The notes: generated by a model not told the origin, from the sequence alone. 64,000 bases of DNA from Aquabacterium sp. A3 (GCF_038069945.1 NZ_JBBPEV010000003.1:124001-188000); one strand, 5' to 3'. Shown: positions 30,353 to 39,190, numbered from the stretch's first letter. Program-made: numbers and translations.

Positions 30353-31587
30353 CCGCGGCAGAGCTGATCGACCTGGCCCCGGTGCTGGAGTTGTTGGCCT
30401 TGGGTGCGGCCCTGGCCGTGCTGCCGCTGACCGCCGTGGTGTGGAAAGCCCGCCGCGATGGTGTGCATGGCTGGCCAGCGTGGCAGCGGGTGCTCACCGC
30501 TGCCACGCTGTTTCTGACGCTCGACCTCGTGGCCTTTGGCGCCTTCACCCGGCTGACCGACTCCGGCCTGGGGTGCCCGGACTGGCCGGGCTGTTATGGC
30601 GAGGCCAGTCCGTGGGGCGCCCGTGAAGACATCCATGCCGCCCACCAGGCCGCGCCGCACGGGCCGGTCTCGCCGGGCAAGGCCTGGATCGAGATGGTGC
30701 ACCGCTACCTGGCCTCGGGCGTGGGGGCGCTGATCACCTTGCTGATGGTGATGGCCTGGCGCCATCGCCGTACCCAAGGTGGCTTGTCGCCCTGGTGGGC
30801 CACCATCACCTTCGTGTGGGTGTGCGTGCAAGGGGCCTTTGGCGCACTGACGGTCACCATGAAACTGCAGCCGCTGATCGTGACCATCCACCTGCTGGGG
30901 GCGCTGCTGGGCGTGGGCCTGTTGACGGCCCAGGCCCGGGTGCTGGAGGGCTACCGCCCTCAGCGGGCCCACCACGCCGCGCAAGAGGGTGTGTGGCGGG
31001 TCTGGCAAGGCGCCGGGCTGCGCCGCTGGGGCTGGGTGGTGCTGGCCTTGCTGGGCCTGCAGGTGGCGCTGGGTGGCTGGGTAAGCACCAACTATGCCGT
31101 GCTGGCCTGCATGGACGTGCCCACCTGTCAGGGCCGCTGGTGGCCCGAGATGGATTTTGTGTCGGGCTTCCGCCTCTGGCGCCCCTTGGGCCAGGACGGT
31201 CACGGCGAAGCGATCTCGGCGGCTGCGCTCACGGCCATCCACATGGCCCACCGCTTGATGGCGCTGGTGGTGGTGGGCGCCTTGCTGGCCTACGCCTGGC
31301 GCCTGTGGCGTTGGCGGCCTGTCGGGGCGGCCACACCGATGGCCTCGACCCCATGGCGCCGCGAAGCCCAGGTGCTGCTGGCCATGACGGTGGTGCAGGT
31401 GCTCACCGGCCTGAGCAATGTGGTGCTGGGCTGGCCCTTGCTGGCGGCCCTGTTGCACACGATGGGTGCCGCCCTGCTGGTGTGGTGGCTGGTGCGGCTG
31501 CTGGTGGTGCCGGTGGCGGTGCCCCAGATGGCCACGGCGCCCCAGGGCAGCCGCCCCGTCACTCAGGGACTTCACCGTACTGTTTGA
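30349..31587 (+). CDS. ctaA: Haem A synthase (CtaA/Cox15)
   Basis: 412 residues with about eight membrane helices. Conserved haem histidines are in EMVHRYLASG, VTIHLLGA and AIHMAHRLMAL; FGAFTRLTDSGLGCPDWPGCYG and VALGGWVSTNYAVLACMDVPTCQ are the family loops. It converts haem O to haem A. The start ATG overlaps the preceding stop (ATGA), which fixes it and indicates coupling. Confidence 0.94.
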   Translation: MTAAELIDLAPVLELLALGAALAVLPLTAVVWKARRDGVHGWPAWQRVLTAATLFLTLDLVAFGAFTRLTDSGLGCPDWPGCYGEASPWGAREDIHAAHQAAPHGPVSPGKAWIEMVHRYLASGVGALITLLMVMAWRHRRTQGGLSPWWATITFVWVCVQGAFGALTVTMKLQPLIVTIHLLGALLGVGLLTAQARVLEGYRPQRAHHAAQEGVWRVWQGAGLRRWGWVVLALLGLQVALGGWVSTNYAVLACMDVPTCQGRWWPEMDFVSGFRLWRPLGQDGHGEAISAAALTAIHMAHRLMALVVVGALLAYAWRLWRWRPVGAATPMASTPWRREAQVLLAMTVVQVLTGLSNVVLGWPLLAALLHTMGAALLVWWLVRLLVVPVAVPQMATAPQGSRPVTQGLHRTV

Positions 31588-31642
31588 GGCCCGTTGTGGC
31601 GCATAGTGTGCCCATGCTTTACTGTGCGTGTGCTTGAAGCCC

Positions 31643-32590
31643 ATGTCTGACACTGCGGTCACCGCCCCCGAATCTGCCGATGCCCTGGGTGCGTCGACGC
31701 CTTCTGCGTCGGCCACGCTGTCGCCCTGGCGCCAGTACTACGCTCTGACCAAGCCCCGCGTGGTGCAGCTGATCGTGTTCTGCGCGGTCATCGGCATGAT
31801 GCTGGCCGTGCCGGGCCTGCCCGACGCGCAGCAGGCGCTCACGGCCCTGGCGGCCTGTGTGGGCATCTGGCTGGTGGCCGCTGCGGCTGCCGCCTTCAAC
31901 TGCCTGGTCGAGCAACACATCGATGCCCGCATGAAGCGCACGGCCTGGCGCCCCACGGCCCGGGGTGAGTTGTCGCGCTCACAGGCCCTGGTGTTCAGCG
32001 CGGTGCTGTGCGGTGCTGGCATGGCCATCCTGGCCGTGTGGGTGAACTGGCTGACCATGTGGCTCACCCTGGCCACGTTCGTGGGCTATGCCATCGTCTA
32101 CACGGTGTTGCTGAAGCCCATGACACCGCAGAACATCGTCATCGGCGGCGCCTCGGGCGCCATGCCGCCGGTGCTGGGCTGGGCGGCCATGCGCGGTGCG
32201 GTCGAGCCCGAGGCCATGCTGCTGTGCCTGATCATCTTTTTGTGGACGCCGCCGCACTTCTGGGCTCTGGCCCTGTACCGCGTCGAAGACTATGCCCGCG
32301 CGGGCCTGCCCATGCTGCCCGTCACCCACGGCAACGCCTTCACGCGCCTGCACGTGCTGCTGTACACCGTGATCCTGGTGGCGGGCACGGTGCTGCCGTT
32401 CATCTACGGCATGAGCGGCTGGATCTACCTGGCTTCGGCCCTGGTGCTGGGCGCGATGTTCCTGGGCTATGCGGTGGCGCTGTGGCGGCGTTACAGTGAC
32501 GAACTGGCCCGCAAGACCTTCCGCTTCTCCATCATCTACCTGATGCTGATGTTCGCGGCCTTGCTGGTCGACCACTACTGGACGATCTGA
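31643..32590 (+). CDS. ctaB: Protohaem IX farnesyltransferase (haem O synthase)
   Basis: 315 residues with about nine membrane helices. The prenyl-diphosphate motif region is [18 protein letters not shown], and a second loop reads [28 protein letters not shown]. It attaches a farnesyl group to haem B, producing the substrate of CtaA. ATG at 31643 chosen; a GTG 15 bases upstream is in frame. sco1 follows 11 bases downstream. Confidence 0.94.
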   Translation: MSDTAVTAPESADALGASTPSASATLSPWRQYYALTKPRVVQLIVFCAVIGMMLAVPGLPDAQQALTALAACVGIWLVAAAAAAFNCLVEQHIDARMKRTAWRPTARGELSRSQALVFSAVLCGAGMAILAVWVNWLTMWLTLATFVGYAIVYTVLLKPMTPQNIVIGGASGAMPPVLGWAAMRGAVEPEAMLLCLIIFLWTPPHFWALALYRVEDYARAGLPMLPVTHGNAFTRLHVLLYTVILVAGTVLPFIYGMSGWIYLASALVLGAMFLGYAVALWRRYSDELARKTFRFSIIYLMLMFAALLVDHYWTI

Positions 32591-32601
32591 GCCCTTTCAT
32601 C

Positions 32602-33228
32602 ATGACCCGATTTGTTTCTCGGCGAGCCGTGCTCGCTGGGGCCGCCACGGTGGTGGCCACCTCCGCCTTGCCTTTCTTGTCGGGCTGTGATGCCCCGGGG
32701 ACGGGCAGCGCCTCGTCTGGCGGCAGCTTCAAGGGCGTGGACATCACGGGCGCCAGCTACGCCAAGGGCCTTCAGTTGAAGGACTTCAATGGACAAGTGC
32801 GCAGCCTGGCCGAGTTCAAGGGCAAGGTGGTGTTCCTGTTCTTTGGCTTCACGCAGTGCCCCGATGTGTGCCCCACCACCATGGCCGAGCTGGCCGAGGT
32901 GCGCCGCCGCCTGGGGCCTGATGGCGAGAAAGTGCAGGGCGTGTTCGTGACGGTCGACCCCGAACGCGACACGCCCGAGCTGCTCAAGGGCTACCTGGGC
33001 TCGATGGACCCGAGCTTTGTCGGCCTGACCGGCACGCCCGACGAGATCAAGGCCGCCGCCAAAGAGTTCAAGGTGTTCTACCAGAAGGTGCCCACCCAGA
33101 ACGGCAACTACACCATCGACCACACGGCCGGAGCCTTTGTGTTCGACCCCAGCGGCCAGGTGCGCCTGTTTGTGCGCTACGGCATGCCGGTGGACGATCT
33201 GGTGTCCGACATCCGCCAACTGCTCTGA
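32602..33228 (+). CDS. SCO1/SenC copper chaperone lipoprotein
   Basis: 208 residues. A lipoprotein signal ends LSGC (C29). The thioredoxin-fold domain has the copper ligands C86 and C90 (QCPDVC) and H174 (YTIDHTAGAF). Sco delivers copper to CuA of subunit II or keeps its cysteines reduced. It is the last gene of the surf1-ctaA-ctaB-sco unit and converges with the mutarotase gene. Confidence 0.94.
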   Translation: MTRFVSRRAVLAGAATVVATSALPFLSGCDAPGTGSASSGGSFKGVDITGASYAKGLQLKDFNGQVRSLAEFKGKVVFLFFGFTQCPDVCPTTMAELAEVRRRLGPDGEKVQGVFVTVDPERDTPELLKGYLGSMDPSFVGLTGTPDEIKAAAKEFKVFYQKVPTQNGNYTIDHTAGAFVFDPSGQVRLFVRYGMPVDDLVSDIRQLL

Positions 33229-33232
33229 ATCA

Positions 33233-33257
33233 GGGCGGCGCCCATGAGCGCCGGCCC
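33233..33257. terminator. Hairpin between convergent sco1 and mutarotase genes
   Basis: GGGCGGCGC and GCGCCGGCCC form a 9-bp stem with one bulged base and a CCATGA loop. No U-run follows on either strand, so termination strength is doubtful. Confidence 0.45.
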
Positions 33258-33264
33258 CAGGGCG

Positions 33265-34140
33265 TCAGTCGGCGCCCACCAAGGCCAGCGTGTGCAGGCC
33301 GGCCCAGCTTTCGCCAGGTTGCAGCGTCACGGGCGACTGGATGCGCGCGGGCTCCACACACAGCATCTGTTGCCAGCCGTCGGGCGGCATGTCCTTCAGC
33401 GCAGCGCATTTTTCGGGGCCTGGGTTCCACACCACAGCGTCTTCAAAGCCCTGGCTGCGCAGGCTAAGTCGGCGCGGGCCGTCGCGCAGCAACAGGTCGG
33501 GGGCGCGGTGGTAGATGCGGTCCATCTCACCGTGGAAGCGCTTCTCCGGGTGGTCTTCCAGCGTCATGCCACCCAGCACGCGGTCCTGATAGCGACAGCC
33601 TTGCAAGCCCTCCAGTCGCACCTGCGTCAGGTCGGACACGGCCAGGTAGGTGTGCAAGGCGGCGGCAAAGTCCCAGGGCGTCTCGCCGGTGTTTTCGGCA
33701 TACAGCTCCAGGTCCAGCCGGGGGCCGCCCACCGAGATGGTCAGCTCCAGGCGGAAGCCGTGGGGCCACAGGGCGCGCGTGTCGGCATCGTCGATCAGCA
33801 CCAGCGTGAGCTGGGTGTGGTCGCGGCGGGCGTGGTGGCTGTCCACCTGCCAGGGCCGGGTGCGCGCCAGGCCATGGCGGGGCAGGCTGGTGTCGGGGCC
33901 CAGTTGCTCGAACTGGGGAAAGATCACCGGCACACCGCCGCGCACGGCCTGTCCGGGGCCGGCCACCGCGCGGGGCGACAGGTAGAGTTGCTCGCCGGCC
34001 CCCGCTGGAATCCACGACACCAGGTGGCCGCCATGCAAGAGCACGGTCGCGCGTGAGCCGTCGTTGGCGGTGATGGTCAGGGCCGGCTGGCCGAGCACGG
34101 TGCTCAAGCTGTCTTTCAGGGAATCGGGCAAATCGTTCAT
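33265..34140 (-). CDS. D-hexose-6-phosphate mutarotase-like protein
   Basis: 291 residues of the aldose-1-epimerase superfamily, YeaD-like branch. Likely catalytic residues are the histidine in SLPRHGLARTRPW, the histidine in AALHTYLAVSD and the glutamate in MLCVEPAR. HGGHLVSWIPAG and GGVPVIFPQF are typical. It interconverts anomers of glucose-6-phosphate or related sugars. Its ATG overlaps the stop of the DUF429 gene (ATGA), so it is the last gene of the folE operon; a longer start five codons upstream is less likely. Confidence 0.85.
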   Translation of the reverse strand: MNDLPDSLKDSLSTVLGQPALTITANDGSRATVLLHGGHLVSWIPAGAGEQLYLSPRAVAGPGQAVRGGVPVIFPQFEQLGPDTSLPRHGLARTRPWQVDSHHARRDHTQLTLVLIDDADTRALWPHGFRLELTISVGGPRLDLELYAENTGETPWDFAAALHTYLAVSDLTQVRLEGLQGCRYQDRVLGGMTLEDHPEKRFHGEMDRIYHRAPDLLLRDGPRRLSLRSQGFEDAVVWNPGPEKCAALKDMPPDGWQQMLCVEPARIQSPVTLQPGESWAGLHTLALVGAD

Positions 34141-35084
34141 GCCGTGAGTATCCACCCTTCAACCGGGTCCACCTCGGCCGGCAGGCCCCAGCAGGGCGCG
34201 CCGGCCTCAGCTTGCTGATGAGCCCAGGCGGCTTGCAGCAGGCACAACACGGCGTCCAGCCGGTCGCCCATGGGGTCGGCCACCAGGTGGTCGCGCTGGG
34301 CGGGGCTCAGCTTCAGGCGCAGGCCCAGCCGGGTGCGACCTTGTTCCAGCGCGTCCACCAGGTCCATGCGGGCGATCAGGCGGGCTTGCTGTGCGGCTGT
34401 ATCTGCCTTGGCGTCGGTTTTGTAGCTCCGTCGGCCCAGCACTTCGTGGGCCAGCAGGCCAGGGTAGGCCTCCAGCGCGACGGCCTCGGGCCGCCCAGGA
34501 TGCAGGGCCGGCAGGGTGATGCCCGCTTGCACCAGTCGGGCCAGGCCTTCAAAGTACATCTTGCCCACGGGCACATAGCGGGTTTGCAGCGGGCTGGTGC
34601 TGGACACCCCGGGCATGGCCCCGTCGGTGCGGCGGTGCAGCAGCTTGCGGCCGGCCACGGGTGCACCAGGGCCTTCGGTGTGCCAGGTTTGCCCCCAGCC
34701 GTCCACCAGGCGCTGAAAGCCGGCACGGTCGCCACAGTGTTGGTGCAGGGCGCGGATCAGCCGGGATGCCTGGCTGGGCATGCCGTCTCCCAGTGGCTCG
34801 GCCAAGGCCTGGGGCAGTGTGCCTGGCCCTTCTTGCCCCAAGGCGTCGACGAAGCCACGCGGCAGGCCGAACGGAAAGTCGCACCCCATCACGAACCCTT
34901 CGCCCGGGGCGCGCAGCACCTGCACCCAGGCGTCGAGGGTCTGGAAGGTGTCCAGCCGGTCCAGCCGTACCACCGAGGCCGCGCGGTGCCCCACGGCCAG
35001 CGTCAGGGGCTTGCGCTGGCTGGGCGCGCAACTGAAATCCAGCCCCATCAGGGTGGTGGGCAGGGGCACGGCCGTGCTCAGCAA
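34137..35084 (-). CDS. DUF429-family protein
   Basis: 315 residues. The N-terminus MGLDFSCAPSQRKPLTLA and GCDFPFGLPRGFVD resemble the RNase H-like start of DUF429 proteins, with acidic residues on the first strand and later (DAVLCLLQAAWA). VALEAYPGLLA and KTDAKAD are further family-type motifs. The biochemical role of DUF429 is not established. It overlaps the BLUF gene by 7 bases upstream and the mutarotase gene by 4 bases downstream, so translation is coupled within the operon. Confidence 0.72.
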   Translation of the reverse strand: MLSTAVPLPTTLMGLDFSCAPSQRKPLTLAVGHRAASVVRLDRLDTFQTLDAWVQVLRAPGEGFVMGCDFPFGLPRGFVDALGQEGPGTLPQALAEPLGDGMPSQASRLIRALHQHCGDRAGFQRLVDGWGQTWHTEGPGAPVAGRKLLHRRTDGAMPGVSSTSPLQTRYVPVGKMYFEGLARLVQAGITLPALHPGRPEAVALEAYPGLLAHEVLGRRSYKTDAKADTAAQQARLIARMDLVDALEQGRTRLGLRLKLSPAQRDHLVADPMGDRLDAVLCLLQAAWAHQQAEAGAPCWGLPAEVDPVEGWILTA

Positions 35085-35506
35085 GGGCGGCTGATGATGG
35101 ACGCGGTGGCGATCAGTTCTTCCAGCAGGGCCATCGACACGGCGCCGGGCACCGCGTAGGGGTCCAGCACGGGGCGTTCCGAGTACTTGAGCAGGATGGA
35201 CGGATTGACCCGCGCCAGATTGACCTGCCCCATCGTCCAGCCGGCAAAACGCCGTTCGGTGATCTCGTCGTACTGCAGCAGCATGATCTCGCCATGCCGG
35301 GGGTCACGGCTGATGCGGGTGTAGAGCTCGTTGACGGCCTGACGACCACCTTCCAGCACCTGCATGAAGATGTCGCCGCTGTGGCACAGCAGGCCCGTGA
35401 TGCCCAAGGCGGGGTTGTGACGGCGAGAGGCCAGCAAGATGCTGTCGATCACCTCGGGGCTCAGCGGGGTCGTGGCCCGGCTGGCATACAACAAACGAAC
35501 CAGCAT
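35078..35506 (-). CDS. BLUF-domain blue-light photoreceptor
   Basis: 142 residues: a single BLUF domain (about 1-95) plus a short helical cap. The flavin-binding and switching residues are complete. Y7 (LLYASR), N31 (RRHNPALGITG), Q49 (FMQVLEGG), W90 and M92 (RFAGWTMG) match AppA Y21, N45, Q63, W104 and M106 with a constant offset of 14. BLUF domains bind FAD and change hydrogen bonding on blue-light absorption; short BLUF proteins signal through partner proteins. It starts 6 bases after folE stops and overlaps the DUF429 gene, so all four genes form one operon. Confidence 0.92.
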   Translation of the reverse strand: MLVRLLYASRATTPLSPEVIDSILLASRRHNPALGITGLLCHSGDIFMQVLEGGRQAVNELYTRISRDPRHGEIMLLQYDEITERRFAGWTMGQVNLARVNPSILLKYSERPVLDPYAVPGAVSMALLEELIATASIISRPC

Positions 35507-35512
35507 GGCCCA

Positions 35513-36271
35513 TCACCCCTTGCGGTTGTTGACGAGGGAGAGGAACTCCCGCCGCAGGTTGGCGTCCTTCAGGAACGACCCGCGCATGACGCTGTTGATC
35601 ATCTTGGAGTCCATGTCCTTGACGCCGCGCCAGTGCATGCAGAAGTGATCGGCCTCCATGACCACGGCCAGACCATCGGGGTTCATGCGCGATTGCAGCA
35701 ACTCGGCGACCTGCGTCACGGCCTCTTCCTGGATTTGCGGGCGGCTCATGATCCAGTCGATCAGGCGGGCGTACTTCGACAGGCCGATCAGGTTGGAGTG
35801 CTCGTTGGGCATGATGCCGATCCACACCTTGCCCATGATGGGGCACAGGTGGTGAGAGCAGGCGCTGCGCACGGTGATGGGGCCCACGATCATCAGCTCG
35901 TTGAGCCGCTCGACGTTGGGGAACTCGGTGACCGCCGGGGCAGCGTGGTAGCGCCCCTTGAAGATTTCGTGCAGGTACATCTTGGCCACGCGGCGGGCCG
36001 TGTCCTGGGTGTTGTGGTCACTGTCGGTGTCGATGACCAGGCTTTCCAGAACGCCCCCGAGCTTGCCGGCGACCTCGTCCAGCAGCGTTTCAAGCTCGCC
36101 GGGCTCAATGAACTCGGCGATGTTGTCGTTGGCATGAAAGCGCCGTTGGGCCGCCTTGATCCGCTCGCGAATCTTGACGGACACGGGCACGCCCTCATCC
36201 TGTTGGGCGGCTTCAGCCGACGGTGTGGACGCAATTGGCATGGTGACGGCTCTCAAGGTGGGCGTGGTCAT
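35513..36271 (-). CDS. folE: GTP cyclohydrolase I
   Basis: 252 residues. It converts GTP to dihydroneopterin triphosphate, the first step to folate and other pterins. Zinc ligands are C138 and H141 (SACSHHLCP) and C211 (HFCMHWRG), matching E. coli C110, H113 and C181; the tail RREFLSLVNN is family-typical. The N-terminal 45 residues are longer than in E. coli and low in conservation; M11 is an alternative start. First gene of the operon with the BLUF protein. Two overlapping palindromes lie 60-90 bases upstream. Confidence 0.93.
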   Translation of the reverse strand: MTTPTLRAVTMPIASTPSAEAAQQDEGVPVSVKIRERIKAAQRRFHANDNIAEFIEPGELETLLDEVAGKLGGVLESLVIDTDSDHNTQDTARRVAKMYLHEIFKGRYHAAPAVTEFPNVERLNELMIVGPITVRSACSHHLCPIMGKVWIGIMPNEHSNLIGLSKYARLIDWIMSRPQIQEEAVTQVAELLQSRMNPDGLAVVMEADHFCMHWRGVKDMDSKMINSVMRGSFLKDANLRREFLSLVNNRKG

Positions 36272-36331
36272 GGTTTGTCCAAAGGTTAGACGGGGAGGGC
36301 CAGGCTCGCAAGTTGGCCGGGCAGCAGCAAA

Positions 36332-36349
36332 GGTGACTGATCAGTCACC
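36332..36349. promoter_or_regulatory. Perfect 18-bp palindrome upstream of folE
   Basis: GGTGACTGATCAGTCACC is its own reverse complement and starts 61 bases upstream of folE. The TGAC...GTCA arms resemble TetR-family operators. It is not followed by a T-run and is not near a gene end, which argues for an operator over a terminator. Confidence 0.55.
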
Positions 36350-36363
36350 ATGGACAACATGGT
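36347..36363. promoter_or_regulatory. Second inverted repeat next to the folE palindrome
   Basis: ACCATG-GACAA-CATGGT is a perfect 6-5-6 inverted repeat sharing three bases with the 18-bp palindrome. Together they make a 32-base symmetrical block in the promoter region of the folE-BLUF operon. Confidence 0.4.
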
Positions 36364-36434
36364 AGCCGTCTTGAACAGATGCTGTGCAAGGGGGCGCCCG
36401 GATTCCCCGCCTGAGGCAAGGTTGACGCAGGCAT

Positions 36435-36464
36435 GACGCCAATTTTCTGCGGCGAATTGGTGTC
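36435..36464 (-). terminator. Hairpin at the end of the DNA ligase gene
   Basis: GACGCCAATT pairs with AATTGGTGTC (10 bp, one G-U) around a 10-base loop. It touches the ligase stop codon at 36463-36465, so it would form right at the 3' end of that transcript; there is no U-run. Confidence 0.45.
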
Positions 36465-38181
36465 AATCGGGGGTTTGAACCCGCGCCAGCCGCTGCAGCG
36501 TCGCCATCGTGTCGGCGTCTTGCAGCCGTTTGTCGGTGCGCCAGCGCAAGATGCGCGGAAACCTCACGGCCACGCCGCTCTTGTGTCTCGGGCTGGGGCC
36601 GATGCCTTCGAACCCCAGTTCGAACACCAGCGTGGGCTTGAGGCTGCGCACCGGGCCAAAGCGTTCCACGGTGGTCTGGCGGATGACCTTGTCCACCGCC
36701 TGCAGTTCGGCGTCCGACAGGCCGCTGTAAGCCTTGGCGAACGTCACCAGTTGCAATCCGCCGGGCTGTGGCGGCTGCCGCGTGGCGATGGCGTTCAACA
36801 CGGCCTGCACCTCGTCGTCGTCATCGGGCGCCCGACTCCACACGGCAAAGGTGTAGTCGGTGTAGAGGTTGGCGCGGCGACCGTGTCCAGCCTGGGCGTA
36901 CACCAGCACGGCGTCCACGGTCATGGGGTCGAGCTTCCACTTCAGCCACACGCCGTCGCCGCGGGTGCGGCCGCTGCCATAGCGGGCATCGCCGTGCTTC
37001 AGCATCAGCCCCTCCAATCCCGCGTCGCGGGCGCGCAGGCGCAGTGCCTGCCAGTCGCGCCAGTCGGTGGCCGGCAGCAATGGCGATGGGCTCAGTCCCA
37101 GCGTGGGGGAGATCTGATCGAGCACCCCGCGGCGCACCCGTTGTGGCAGCGTGCGCTGATCCTGCCCCTGCCATTCCAGCACGTCGTAAGGCACGAACAC
37201 GACCGGGTGGTCGCGAACGATGGCGCGGGTCACTTGCTTGCGCCGGATGCGTGTCTGCAAGCGCGCGAAGGTGGCGGGGCGCCATCCCCAGGGCAGCAGG
37301 GCCGGCGTGGTGTCGTCGGGTGCCAGCATGTCCTGCACCACGATTTCGCCATCGAGCACGGTGCCGTCAGGCCACTGCTGCCCGTGGGCCACCAGTTCAG
37401 GAAAGGCGTCGTTGAGCAACTCTTCGCCACGCGACCACAGCCCCACCTGGCCATCGCGGCGAACGATTTGCGCGCGGATGCCATCGAACTTCCATTCAGC
37501 CTGCCAGTCGTGCACTGGTCCCTCGGGCAGTGCCTCCAGCGCGTGCGCCAGAAAAAACGGATAGGGCTGGATGCCTGCCATCCCGTGCTGTTCGGGCGAT
37601 ATGAGGCGCTCGAAGTCGGCGGCCAGCGGTTGATGCCGGGCGTCTGTGTAGCCCATCATGCGTTGGGCCACCAGGGCGGCAGGCAGGTCGGCATGGGTTG
37701 CCAGCGAACGAATCACCAACTGACGGCTCACGCCCACACGCCAGCCGCCGCCAATGAGCTTGAACAGCACGAATCGCTCGGTGGGTGTCAGACCCCGGCC
37801 CCAGGTGCTCAACTGCGCCAACTGCTCGTCCAGCGCTTGCTCGCGCCAGGGCAGGAGGCGCTCGGTCATCCAGCGATGCAAGGGGGTGTCGTCGTGGGTG
37901 TCGCCATGGGGCAGCAGGTGGGCCATGGTTTCTGCCAGGTCGCCCACCGCCGCATAAGACGCTTCGAACAGCCAGTCATCGATCCCGGCAGTGCGTGCGG
38001 CCCATTGGCGCAGTGCCATGGTGCTCAAGGTGCGGCGGGGACGACCGCCCGCCAGGAAATAGGCCGCCCAGGCCGCGTCGGCCGGCGGGGCCGAACGCCA
38101 GTAAGCGCACAGCGCGTCGACCTTGTGGCGGATCGACGTGCTGGCGTCCAGCGTCACATACAGTTGGGCGAAGCCTTGCAT
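36463..38181 (-). CDS. ATP-dependent DNA ligase (damage-response type)
   Basis: 572 residues. An N-terminal helical DNA-binding domain (about 1-200) precedes the adenylation domain with the nucleophile K231 in EWKFDGIRAQ; further motifs are DGEIVV, GLEGLMLK and WLKWK, followed by an OB-fold domain. It matches the group annotated as cisplatin-damage-response ligase, which usually sits with an Lhr-like helicase and a metallo-beta-lactamase nuclease; neither is here. It seals nicks with ATP alongside the essential NAD ligase. The start at 38181 was chosen because an upstream frame runs into the preceding gene. Confidence 0.9.
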   Translation of the reverse strand: MQGFAQLYVTLDASTSIRHKVDALCAYWRSAPPADAAWAAYFLAGGRPRRTLSTMALRQWAARTAGIDDWLFEASYAAVGDLAETMAHLLPHGDTHDDTPLHRWMTERLLPWREQALDEQLAQLSTWGRGLTPTERFVLFKLIGGGWRVGVSRQLVIRSLATHADLPAALVAQRMMGYTDARHQPLAADFERLISPEQHGMAGIQPYPFFLAHALEALPEGPVHDWQAEWKFDGIRAQIVRRDGQVGLWSRGEELLNDAFPELVAHGQQWPDGTVLDGEIVVQDMLAPDDTTPALLPWGWRPATFARLQTRIRRKQVTRAIVRDHPVVFVPYDVLEWQGQDQRTLPQRVRRGVLDQISPTLGLSPSPLLPATDWRDWQALRLRARDAGLEGLMLKHGDARYGSGRTRGDGVWLKWKLDPMTVDAVLVYAQAGHGRRANLYTDYTFAVWSRAPDDDDEVQAVLNAIATRQPPQPGGLQLVTFAKAYSGLSDAELQAVDKVIRQTTVERFGPVRSLKPTLVFELGFEGIGPSPRHKSGVAVRFPRILRWRTDKRLQDADTMATLQRLARVQTPD

Positions 38182-38212
38182 GCCGCCCGCATCGGGCCTG
38201 GGGGGCCGTTGG

Positions 38213-39190
38213 TCATTGACAGGCCGGCACGCCCGGGTGCTGCACACAGATGCGGGCGCGGCAGATGGCCGATTCGGCCCCGGTCATGCCCTGGCAGGCC
38301 TTGAAGAGCTCGGCCTTGCTGGCCGTGCGTGGGTCGTGTTTGGGGAACACCGCCTCCAGCAGCCGAACATCGGCAGAAACGCTCGTGGCGGCGGGACTGG
38401 CGGTCGCCATGGTCGGGGCAGGTTTGGGTTTGGGGGAGGGCGACGGTGTTGCCGGTGCCGCCGGCGTCAGTGCCGCCAGTGGTGCTGCCGCTGTTGGTGC
38501 AGGTGCAGGTGCCGGTGCCGGTGTCGTTGACGTTGTCGGTGTGCTGACCTTTGGTGCGGCAGCTTGGGCGTTCGCTGCCACCGAGGCCGCGGCCTCAGAC
38601 GCTGCCGTCGCCACAGGGGGTTGTGGTGGCGTGGAGGTGACCACTTCAATGAGGGCGCCGTCCGCGTCAGGGGGGGACATCACCTCGGTCGTGTCCAGGG
38701 TCTCTTGGTGCAGCAAGCCGAAGGTCTCGGCCTCGGCCACCTCGGCGCTCAGAACGCCAGCGCCCGGAGGCTGACTGGACAGCAGGGTGTCCGGGTCGTT
38801 CGCCGCATCCTGGGTCGCCGGGGTGACGATGTCCCAGCGGGTCAGGGGCAACTCATTGTCACGAGACGACTTGATGATCAGGAAGACCGCCAACGCCACC
38901 GTGAACAAGCCCATGCCCATGAGGCCCAGCAACACATGAGACCACCAGCGCGTGGGCGGTGCCGAGCGCGCACCGGCACCTGTGTGCTGGCGTCCCTGCC
39001 GAGCGGTGGACGTGTGGCCGCGCGAGCGCCGACCCTCAAGCGACGACAGGATGCGGATGCGGTCGGGCTCCACGTCCACGACGTCGTCCTCTGCGCCCGC
39101 GAACAGGCTCGGACGGTCTGGGCCGGTCCGGCGAGTGCGTTGGTTGGCAGGATCTGGGCGGCGAAAATGGCCACCGGGCGTCGAAGTCAA
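38213..39190 (-). CDS. Unknown single-pass membrane protein with Ala/Pro-rich linker
   Basis: 325 residues. A basic cytoplasmic N-terminus (about 1-83) contains an acidic patch (AEDDVVDVEPDRIRIL), then one membrane helix (about 84-106), a long Ala/Pro/Thr linker with PAPAPAPAPTAA repeats, and a compact C-terminus (VRLLEAVFPKHDP... CQGMTGAESAICRARICVQHPGVPACQ) with four cysteines. I do not recognise the family. The tail looks like a small disulfide-bonded periplasmic domain. It lies 31 bases upstream of the ligase gene on the same strand, and is divergent from the type VI islet. Confidence 0.75.
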   Translation of the reverse strand: MTSTPGGHFRRPDPANQRTRRTGPDRPSLFAGAEDDVVDVEPDRIRILSSLEGRRSRGHTSTARQGRQHTGAGARSAPPTRWWSHVLLGLMGMGLFTVALAVFLIIKSSRDNELPLTRWDIVTPATQDAANDPDTLLSSQPPGAGVLSAEVAEAETFGLLHQETLDTTEVMSPPDADGALIEVVTSTPPQPPVATAASEAAASVAANAQAAAPKVSTPTTSTTPAPAPAPAPTAAAPLAALTPAAPATPSPSPKPKPAPTMATASPAATSVSADVRLLEAVFPKHDPRTASKAELFKACQGMTGAESAICRARICVQHPGVPACQ

